6,170 nt of DNA. Origin: an uncultured bacterium (GTDB taxonomy: Bacteria > Bacillota > Clostridia > Lachnospirales > Lachnospiraceae). The notes beneath the pieces were generated by a model that worked only from the letters and a program-made list of their open reading frames with translations, made no database searches and had not been told where the DNA came from. The stretch is taken from positions 1 through 6,170 of the forward strand of contig CAMTZV010000104.1 of NCBI GenBank assembly GCA_947086625.1, in the 5' to 3' direction. A program made the position numbers and the translations under genes. Shown piece after piece: positions 1 through 4,201 of this stretch; positions within the stretch are counted from its first letter, which is position 1; each line of letters starts with the position of its first letter.

Positions 1-1116
1 GATCGTCACTTTGGCGGTTCCGGCGTTCACGTTGTCTGCGAATGTGGCTGTATAGTCGGTTCCCTCGGTCAGTGTCTTGCCGTTAAAGGAGACGATGACT
101 GCCGGAGTTTTTGCTTTTCCGTTGTAGGTGTAGCTGTCCGGGGAGAGCTTTATGGTCGCTGTGGCGAGATCGTCCTTCTTGACGGGAGCCTCCGTTACCG
201 TGACCGGAATGTCAAAGGACTGTCCGTTCACCGTTACCGTAAGACTGGTCGTTCCGGGCGTGATAGCAAGGATGTTGTTGCCGGAAATCGTTGCGATCAC
301 GGTATCCTTGATCTGCCATGCGGGCGGCTGCGTAAGCGATGCCGACGCGGACGGAGCGGAAGTCCAGGTGTCCTTTGTGCGAAGCTCGAACGAAATCGAG
401 GGAAGCGCCGCGGAATCGCCCTTGGCGAGCTGATAGCTGCTTACGCTTGCGGTCGCGTTTAAAGCGGTGATCTGATCCGGGCTGACGGGAACGGTCACAG
501 CCGTCTCGGAGTCGTTCGCAGGCGTTGCAGCCGGCGTGACGACGCGGTCGCCAAACTCCTGTACCCAGTAGTGGCAGCCCTTGTAGTAGACGTAGCCGAT
601 GCCTACGGACTGGAAATCCTTGGAGAGCATGCTTCTGCGGTGTCCCTGCCCTGCGTACTTCTCGTTTGTCTCCTGCCAGAGCTCAAACGCTTTCGCCGCG
701 GTCAGATTGGAGCCGATGGCGATATTCTCGCCCTGTTTGCCGTATTCCTTCGTGTAGGCGGTAAAGCATTCCTCGCCGTTGGGGCGGGTGTGGGAGTAGG
801 CCACAACCAGCTCCATCGCGCGCTGCATAGCGATCTTTTCCAGATTGTAGTCGTAGTTGAGCGCTAAGAGCCCGGATACCTGTACCTTCTCCGAGTCGTC
901 CTCGTTCCACTGCCATGCGTCCTTTCCTGTGCGGAACGCGTTGATCATTGCGAGCATCGTGCGCGCCTCGGTCTGCTTGTACGTTCCGGTGATCTGGAAG
1001 CTTTGTGCGTCCGCCGCATGAGCGGTGATCTCCATGCCGCTGATGCCGCAGGCGGAAATGAGCATGGTGAGCGCTAAAAGCCCTGCCAGCCATTTCTTTT
1101 TTACCCATTGTTTCAT
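1..1116 (-). CDS. Secreted CAP/SCP-domain protein with Ig-like repeats, 3' end outside window
   Basis: The frame is open from ATG 1116-1114 through the left edge: 372 codons and no stop, so the C-terminus is missing. The start follows an AAAGGAG ribosome binding site. Residues 1-34 form an export signal: basic MKQWVKKK, a hydrophobic stretch, then both a lipobox-like ISAC (Cys23) and an AHA|A signal peptidase site (after Ala34). Residues about 45-190 are a CAP (SCP/PR-1) domain with YSHTRPNGEE (His109), GENIA (Glu130), LWQETNEKY (Glu149), GHRRSML (His159) and a YWVQEFG end. Residues 212-308 look like a bacterial Ig-like (Big_2-type) domain. Residues 320-372 begin the SPDSYTYNGKAKTPAV / GTDYT / NVNAGTAKVTI repeat common in Clostridia surface proteins, and more copies may follow. 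CAP domains of bacteria are extracellular and their activity is mostly unknown. It probably acts at the cell surface or outside the cell. Family assignment is firm; function is open. Confidence 0.9.
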   Translation of the reverse strand, partial: MKQWVKKKWLAGLLALTMLISACGISGMEITAHAADAQSFQITGTYKQTEARTMLAMINAFRTGKDAWQWNEDDSEKVQVSGLLALNYDYNLEKIAMQRAMELVVAYSHTRPNGEECFTAYTKEYGKQGENIAIGSNLTAAKAFELWQETNEKYAGQGHRRSMLSKDFQSVGIGYVYYKGCHYWVQEFGDRVVTPAATPANDSETAVTVPVSPDQITALNATASVSSYQLAKGDSAALPSISFELRTKDTWTSAPSASASLTQPPAWQIKDTVIATISGNNILAITPGTTSLTVTVNGQSFDIPVTVTEAPVKKDDLATATIKLSPDSYTYNGKAKTPAVIVSFNGKTLTEGTDYTATFADNVNAGTAKVTI

Positions 1117-1128
1117 AGTGTAAACACT
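1117..1128. promoter_or_regulatory. Dyad between ribosome binding site and start codon of the CAP gene
   Basis: Plus strand AGTGT-AA-ACACT is a perfect 5+5 inverted repeat around 2 bp. It fills the space between the AAAGGAG ribosome binding site and the ATG of the minus-strand CAP gene. The 2-nt centre is too small for a good RNA loop, so if functional it would be a DNA operator. It may also be chance. Confidence 0.3.
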
Positions 1129-1143
1129 CCTTTCTTTTTATGT

Positions 1144-1247
1144 GCAGCGTCTCATGACGCATGCGCTTCATCTGAGGCTAAGCGTAACAGTTCAGCCCAG
1201 GACTTTGCAGGGTCTGTCCCATGGGTGCGTGCTGCGAAGTCCGTGGG
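1144..1247. other. Intergenic region with three consecutive hairpins (possible structured RNA or leader)
   Basis: The gap between the DUF975 gene and the CAP gene contains three inverted repeats. (a) 1144-1164: GCA+GCGTC, loop TCAT, GACGC, bulged A, TGC. (b) 1162-1186: TGCGCTT / AAGCGTA with an 11-nt loop. (c) 1196-1247: CCCA+GGACTT+T+GCAG paired with CTGC+G+AAGTCC+TGGG, a 21-nt loop and one bulged G. Hairpins b and c each contain a pair that is G-U in the plus-strand RNA but A-C in the minus-strand RNA. No T-tract follows on either strand, so none is a normal intrinsic terminator, and no good promoter is visible on either strand. It could be a 5' leader of the CAP gene, a 3' UTR of the DUF975 gene, or a plus-strand small RNA. 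Confidence 0.35.
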
Positions 1248-1265
1248 AATGCGTGGATTCAGTAA

Positions 1266-2030
1266 CTATGAAGCCGTATAACTCCGTGCGTTTTCGCTCA
1301 ATTCGACGGTCACGTCAAATTCATGCCGCTGCTCGAGGTAAAGATTTGTGAGCGACTGATCCATATAGGGCATGATCCACAAAAAGCCGATGCCAAGCGA
1401 GAACGCGCCGAGCAGCATCCAGCCAAAAAAGCTCAGCTCCATCATGCACAGCCGCCACTTTGCGCCGCGCGTGAGCGACATGCTGGCACGGAACGCCTCG
1501 ACTGCCTCGATTTCGGGATCGTCCACATAGAGCCAGAAAATGAAATAAAAGGGCAGCGTCAGAAGGAAGGAGAGTACAAGCCCGACGTTTGAGACGAGCT
1601 GTGCCACAGCCAGCATCTGCACATCCGATAGCCCCTGCGGCGGCGCGAGCGAGAGCGCAAACTCCGGGATGCGCGGAATCCACGAGATCAGCGTGAAAAT
1701 ACAGCCGCCGATTAACAAACGGTCGGGACGGTTTTTGAATACCCAGAACAGATCGGAGATTTTGGCCGACTGTCCGCGGGCAAGCATGAGGTGGATTCGC
1801 TTAACGCCGCTGCCTAAGAGCAGCCCAATCAGTGAGATGATAAAATAGGCGAGATAATACAGCACCGCCTGTATCGCGAATCTGTCTCGGTCGCTGCACA
1901 GATAATTAAACGGCAGCAGCAGGAGGGAAGGGATGAGCGTCGAGAGGATCATGGCGAGCATCGGCACCTGATAGCGGCCGAGCAGCATCTGCCTTGCCAT
2001 GCCCTTCAACGTTCCGTTGGAACGCTTCAT
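1266..2030 (-). CDS. DUF975 family integral membrane protein
   Basis: A 254-residue protein from ATG 2030-2028. An in-frame TTG at 2036-2034 is also possible. AAGGAG lies 11 nt before the ATG and only 5 nt before the TTG, so the start is not certain. It opens with the basic MKRSNGTLKGMARQMLLGRY segment, as DUF975 proteins do, followed by hydrophobic segments at about 21-43, 52-74, 107-119, 143-168 and 197-220, and the near C-terminal IMPYMDQSLTNLYLEQR typical of the family (PY..a...FY..lR pattern). It would be a plasma-membrane protein with four or five spans. The family has no assigned biochemical activity. It lies 87 bp downstream of the SprA-related gene on the same strand and is separated from it by a strong hairpin, so expression may depend on read-through from promoter 2678-2706. 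No separate promoter was seen. Confidence 0.85.
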   Translation of the reverse strand: MKRSNGTLKGMARQMLLGRYQVPMLAMILSTLIPSLLLLPFNYLCSDRDRFAIQAVLYYLAYFIISLIGLLLGSGVKRIHLMLARGQSAKISDLFWVFKNRPDRLLIGGCIFTLISWIPRIPEFALSLAPPQGLSDVQMLAVAQLVSNVGLVLSFLLTLPFYFIFWLYVDDPEIEAVEAFRASMSLTRGAKWRLCMMELSFFGWMLLGAFSLGIGFLWIMPYMDQSLTNLYLEQRHEFDVTVELSENARSYTAS

Positions 2031-2047
2031 AATCAAATATTCTCCTT

Positions 2048-2099
2048 AAAAATAAAGCTGTCCGGTGCAGCGGCCTGTTTGCACAGCGCCGCTGCCCGG
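2048..2099 (-). terminator. Long GNRA-capped hairpin plus T-tract between SprA-related and DUF975 genes
   Basis: Read on the minus strand: CCGG, GCAGCGGC, bulged G, CTGT, loop GCAA, ACAG, GCCGCTGC, bulged A, CCGG. This gives 16 base pairs with two single-base bulges and a GNRA-type tetraloop. After a 5-nt gap (ACAGC) comes TTTATTTTT, then at once the AAGGAG ribosome binding site of the DUF975 gene. The gap before the T-tract is longer than in classic terminators, so it may terminate partially, act as an attenuator, or protect the upstream mRNA 3' end. Confidence 0.6.
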
Positions 2100-2117
2100 C
2101 ATCTGAAAAGCCGTGCG

Positions 2118-2636
2118 CTATGCAACCAGATCCACATTTGCGCCGATCTGCTTCATGGCGTCCAGAGCCTTTTTGTTTTTGCTGTAAGGGTTTTCGTCGT
2201 CCTTTTTGTCGTCCGCGCCGTCCTTCGGGTAGGAGATGGACGTGCGCGTCTCGCCGCCTGCGACATAGCTCGTGCCGCACTCGGGGCAGATCTCCGTGCG
2301 CAGAGAGACGGTGGCGGAGCGCACCTTGCCGCCCTCCTTCGCCGCCTTTTCGTAAGCGTTGCTCACGTGCTGCTGCTCATGCGCGCGAACGGTTCCGGCG
2401 GACGCCTGCGGGGAGATATGCCCCGGCGCCTTGAAGGAGACGTCCCCCTCGTTTGAGCCGTCCTGATATTTGCGCTGTCTGCACGTCTCGCATTCGCTGG
2501 GCGAGGACTTGCGGCCCGGCTTTACGTTCTCGTCGGGCATGGCGCTTTTATTTGCCCGGGAAGCGCCGTAGCCGGACATGCCGTAGCCGCCGTAAGCGGC
2601 ATTGCTCCCGTAGTTTCCGATACCTGTGATTGCCAT
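2118..2636 (-). CDS. SprA-related family protein, putative HExxH metalloprotease
   Basis: A 172-residue protein; ATG 2636-2634 is preceded by AAGGAGG at 8 nt. Residues 1-30 are Gly/Tyr/Asn-rich low complexity and there is no signal peptide or membrane span, so it should be cytosolic or non-classically exported. The core matches the SprA-related family (also annotated as putative metalloprotease CJM1_0395 type): CETC at 49-52 followed by RKYQDGS, then VSFKAPGHISPQAS (66-79), VRAHEQQHV (83-91) containing the zinc-binding HExxH (His86, Glu87, His90), then ICPECGTSYVAGG (116-128) with a second CxxC. The two CxxC pairs could bind another metal. Residues 137-160 are charged (KDGADDKKDDENPYSKNKK). 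Catalysis and substrates are unproven for the family; HExxH is the only catalytic hint. It is the first gene after promoter 2678-2706 and the DUF975 gene follows. Confidence 0.85.
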   Translation of the reverse strand: MAITGIGNYGSNAAYGGYGMSGYGASRANKSAMPDENVKPGRKSSPSECETCRQRKYQDGSNEGDVSFKAPGHISPQASAGTVRAHEQQHVSNAYEKAAKEGGKVRSATVSLRTEICPECGTSYVAGGETRTSISYPKDGADDKKDDENPYSKNKKALDAMKQIGANVDLVA

Positions 2637-2656
2637 GGTTCATACCTCCTTGTATT

Positions 2657-2685
2657 TTGACAAAGAATGTGATGCGAATTATAAT
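2657..2685 (+). promoter_or_regulatory. Perfect-consensus housekeeping promoter of the DUF2752 gene
   Basis: TTGACA (2657-2662), 17-bp spacer, TATAAT (2680-2685). Both hexamers match the sigma-A/sigma-70 consensus exactly at the optimal spacing. With +1 seven bases after the -10 box, transcription would start at A2692, the first base of the ATG of the DUF2752 gene. The -10 box overlaps that of the divergent minus-strand promoter. Confidence 0.85.
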
Positions 2686-2706
2686 AAGCTTATGAAAAAA
2701 CGTCAG
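2678..2706 (-). promoter_or_regulatory. Divergent promoter of the SprA-related gene, sharing the -10 palindrome
   Basis: On the minus strand CTGACG (2706-2701, four of six consensus positions with the TGAC core), 17-bp spacer, TATAAT (2683-2678). The plus-strand ATTATAAT at 2678-2685 is its own reverse complement, so it gives a perfect -10 box on both strands. Predicted +1 is 2671, leaving a leader of about 35 nt that holds the AAGGAGG site of the SprA-related gene. Confidence 0.7.
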
Positions 2707-3132
2707 TCATCCATCGAAGACCAACTGTATACGGCGGGCATCTGCGTGCTTTTCGCGGCGGTTCCCGCGCTGCTTTTGTACCGGTATCTGAGCGCGCATG
2801 TGCCGTTTTTCGGCATTCCGTGTCTGCTGCATACGCTCACCGGATATTACTGCCCGGGCTGCGGCGGCACGCGCGCGGTCTATGCGCTGCTTCGGCTGCA
2901 AATCGTCCGCTCGTTTATCTGCCATCCGCTCGTGCCGTATGGGGCGGCGGTTTACATGTGGTTCATGGCGAGCCATACGATCGAACGGGCGAGCCGGGGC
3001 CGTATCCGGATCGGGATGCCGTACCATCCCTCATGGCTGTGGGCGGCGCTCGTTATCCTCGCTCTCAATGTGCTCGTAAAGGACGGCGCGCTTTTTTTCT
3101 TCGGCATCGATCTGCTGGCGCTTTATGCCTGA
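2692..3132 (+). CDS. DUF2752 family membrane protein, probably leaderless
   Basis: A 146-residue protein starting at ATG 2692. The same frame is open further upstream, but those starts lie inside the start of the opposite-strand SprA-related gene and upstream of the promoter, so they are unlikely. There is no ribosome binding site before 2692, and the predicted transcript begins at that A. The family signature is YCPGCGGTRAVYALL at 53-67 (Cys54, Cys57). CHPL at 77-80 stands where the family commonly has NPL. Hydrophobic spans lie at about 13-31, 81-95 and 115-129, with a further hydrophobic C-terminal segment at 133-146. It is a plasma-membrane protein of unknown activity; the CPxCGGTR motif suggests metal or thiol chemistry, but this is not established. 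It is the only rightward gene and meets the two-TM gene tail to tail. Confidence 0.85.
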   Translation: MKKRQSSIEDQLYTAGICVLFAAVPALLLYRYLSAHVPFFGIPCLLHTLTGYYCPGCGGTRAVYALLRLQIVRSFICHPLVPYGAAVYMWFMASHTIERASRGRIRIGMPYHPSWLWAALVILALNVLVKDGALFFFGIDLLALYA

Positions 3133-3139
3133 GCGGCCC

Positions 3140-3184
3140 TCCCGCGAAAAAGCATGCGGCTGTCATGCGCCTGTCTGTGCGGGA
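3140..3184. terminator. Weak candidate bidirectional terminator between convergent genes
   Basis: TCCCGC (3140-3145) can pair with GCGGGA (3179-3184), enclosing a smaller GCATG / CATGC hairpin. It fills most of the 54-bp gap between two converging genes, where a terminator is expected. There is no proper T-tract on either strand (TTTC on plus), and the outer loop is large, so support is weak. Confidence 0.25.
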
Positions 3185-3186
3185 TT

Positions 3187-3576
3187 TCACACGCCGCCCT
3201 CGGGAAAGAGCGGTGTCCCGGTCATGTTTTCAAACAGCTCGGAGTAGGCTTTCATGAAATTTTCAATGCTGCCGTATTCCCGGATCGTCGTGAAAAGCAT
3301 ATATCCGGTCGTTGCCACGGTCAGCACAATCGCTACGACCGAGGTCGTAATCGCGAGCTTTCCCTGCGGGGAGAGCTTTTTCTGCTCGCCGCGGGAGAGA
3401 AGCGCCAGTATGATGGAAAGCGCTCCGCACACGATCGAAGCGTAGATACAGCACGATGTGGCGATGGCAATGGCGCTGAGCACGATCGAGGCGGACGTCA
3501 TGGCGTCGCGCGGCTGCAGCGGCGGCCGGTTCGGCGTGCCGTAGCCGTTATATTGGTCATCCGAATGGAAATCCAT
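3187..3576 (-). CDS. Small two-TM membrane protein of Lachnospiraceae type, function unknown
   Basis: A 129-residue protein; ATG 3576-3574 follows AAGGAGG at 8 nt. Residues 1-26 are polar (HSDDQYNGYGTPNRPPLQP), with no signal peptide. Two hydrophobic segments follow: about 27-60, containing the SCCIYASIVCGALSIILALL stretch with Cys42, Cys43 and Cys50, and about 74-97. The short basic loop between them is SRGEQKKLSPQGK. The tail is acidic/amphipathic (YGSIENFMKAYSELFENM). The overall plan (disordered N-terminus, CC-type first span, GALSIILALLS before the loop) resembles small DUF4190-like proteins that are frequent in Lachnospiraceae; I cannot assign a named family with certainty. It converges on the DUF2752 gene and has its own promoter at 3681-3709. 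Confidence 0.75.
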   Translation of the reverse strand: MDFHSDDQYNGYGTPNRPPLQPRDAMTSASIVLSAIAIATSCCIYASIVCGALSIILALLSRGEQKKLSPQGKLAITTSVVAIVLTVATTGYMLFTTIREYGSIENFMKAYSELFENMTGTPLFPEGGV

Positions 3577-3621
3577 CGGGGAATCCTCCTTGGTTCCTTA
3601 AAATTTGTCGCTGGTCGTCCG

Positions 3622-3654
3622 GAGCAGGAGACGTGCAGGCGCATCCGCCTGCTC
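3622..3654 (-). other. Mutually exclusive hairpins in the leader of the two-TM gene
   Basis: The predicted leader of about 98 nt (from 3674) contains a perfect hairpin: GCAGGCG (3652-3646), loop GATG, CGCCTGC (3641-3635). A competing pairing joins GAGCAGG (3654-3648) to CCTGCTC (3628-3622). The two share 3652-3648 and cannot form together. No T-tract follows, so this is not a terminator; it could tune translation or mRNA stability. Confidence 0.35.
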
Positions 3655-3680
3655 TGCCGTGCTCTGAACGAATATAGAAA

Positions 3681-3709
3681 ATTTTAGCACATCTGCGATG
3701 AAAATGCAA
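3681..3709 (-). promoter_or_regulatory. Extended -10 promoter for the two-TM gene
   Basis: Minus strand TTGCAT (3709-3704), 17-bp spacer, TAAAAT (3686-3681), with the TGC of an extended -10 element directly before it (TGCTAAAAT). The -35 box is poor (TTG only), but the extended -10 can compensate. Predicted +1 is near 3674. Confidence 0.5.
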
Positions 3710-3726
3710 ATTTCTGTGGGGATTTT

Positions 3727-3742
3727 CTGCTGTTTGCAGCAG
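3727..3742. repeat. Short perfect inverted repeat
   Basis: CTGCTG, loop TTTG, CAGCAG. It lies between the terminator of the small AT-rich gene and the promoter of the two-TM gene. A weak TTTCT follows on the plus strand, where no gene needs terminating. It may be an operator upstream of the two-TM promoter or have no function. Confidence 0.35.
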
Positions 3743-3757
3743 TTTCTAAAGCATACG

Positions 3758-3796
3758 AAAAGCCCCCCGAGAGCCAAAAAGCTTTCAGGAGGGCTT
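3758..3796 (-). terminator. Intrinsic terminator after the small AT-rich gene
   Basis: On the minus strand AAGCCCTCCT-GAAAGC, loop TTTTTG, GCTCTC-GGGGGGCTT, followed by TTCG, giving a T-run of four. The stem is about 14 base pairs with one G-U pair and one bulge. It lies 78 bp past the stop of the small gene and could also end read-through from the upstream transglutaminase-like unit. Confidence 0.7.
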
Positions 3797-3874
3797 GGCG
3801 ATTTCTGCATTGCCGGGCATATACACTTACCTGCTTTCTACCTGTGGTTCCGGGGTTGACCTGCCGGGTGGTAT

Positions 3875-4066
3875 TTATTCTTTAATTTTGTCAATATCTG
3901 TGAGATTCACTCCGGATACTTGCAACAATGCCTTTAATGTCAGATATTCATCCTTCAATTTGGCATAGGTTTCGGTGGCGTGTTCCTTTTTTGCTAATAA
4001 CATATACTCCTGAATTTTTTTAAAATCATCGAGCGCCTGCTTTGTTACTTCAATACCGGACGGCAT
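3875..4066 (-). CDS. Small AT-rich orphan protein, 63 residues, helical
   Basis: I do not recognise the family. ATG 4066-4064 is preceded by AGGTGA at a good distance; a TTG seven codons upstream (4087) has no comparable site. The protein MPSGIEVTKQALDDFKKIQE... has no signal peptide or membrane span. It is rich in Lys, Glu, Leu and Ala, and residues about 8-52 look like a helical hairpin or coiled coil, ending VSGVNLTDIDKIKE. By hand count the gene is about 36% GC, clearly lower than its neighbours, which suggests a different origin. It has a strong promoter (4114-4142) and a terminator (3758-3796), so it forms a complete single-gene unit. That independent unit and the plausible protein argue for a real gene. 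Function is unknown; a small adaptor or regulator is possible. Confidence 0.7.
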   Translation of the reverse strand: MPSGIEVTKQALDDFKKIQEYMLLAKKEHATETYAKLKDEYLTLKALLQVSGVNLTDIDKIKE

Positions 4067-4113
4067 GTAATCACCTGCTTTCAACAATTGTGCCTGTTTG
4101 TTGTTGCAATGTC

Positions 4114-4142
4114 AGTATACCACATTCAAAGCATAAAGTCTA
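4114..4142 (-). promoter_or_regulatory. Promoter of the small AT-rich gene
   Basis: Minus strand TAGACT (4142-4137, four of six), 17-bp spacer, TATACT (4119-4114, five of six), with TGG of an extended -10 directly before it. Predicted +1 is about 4107, giving a leader of about 41 nt that contains the AGGTGA site. Confidence 0.65.
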
Positions 4143-4201
4143 TTGATGAGCCGCTGTTTTGCCGGATTGCCGGCGGGCCTGTGTTACTGGTAAACCGCAT
4201 C

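Noticed and set aside
683..1171. 162-residue minus-strand open frame
   Set aside because: It is out of frame with the CAP-domain coding sequence on the same strand, which has clear family motifs and a ribosome binding site; this frame encodes a His/Arg-rich shadow protein.
1170..1260. c-di-GMP-I or cobalamin riboswitch
   Set aside because: Minus strand GCAAAGTCCTGGGCTGAA vaguely recalls the c-di-GMP-I core, and plus strand GGGAATGCGTGGATTC vaguely recalls cobalamin elements. The GAAA-tetraloop stem and the other invariant parts are absent, so I make no riboswitch call.
2626..2691. Longer N-terminus for the DUF2752 protein
   Set aside because: Upstream in-frame starts overlap the start of the opposite gene and would translate through the promoter itself. 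The first membrane span fits the ATG at 2692.
3598..3810. 70-residue minus-strand open frame
   Set aside because: It runs through the terminator hairpin at 3758-3796 and the promoter at 3681-3709, and has no ribosome binding site. Not a plausible gene.
4161..4174. GCCGG-N4-CCGGC hairpin as terminator of the transglutaminase-like gene
   Set aside because: On the minus strand it is followed by AAAACAGC, not a T-tract. Read-through to the terminator at 3758-3796 is more likely.
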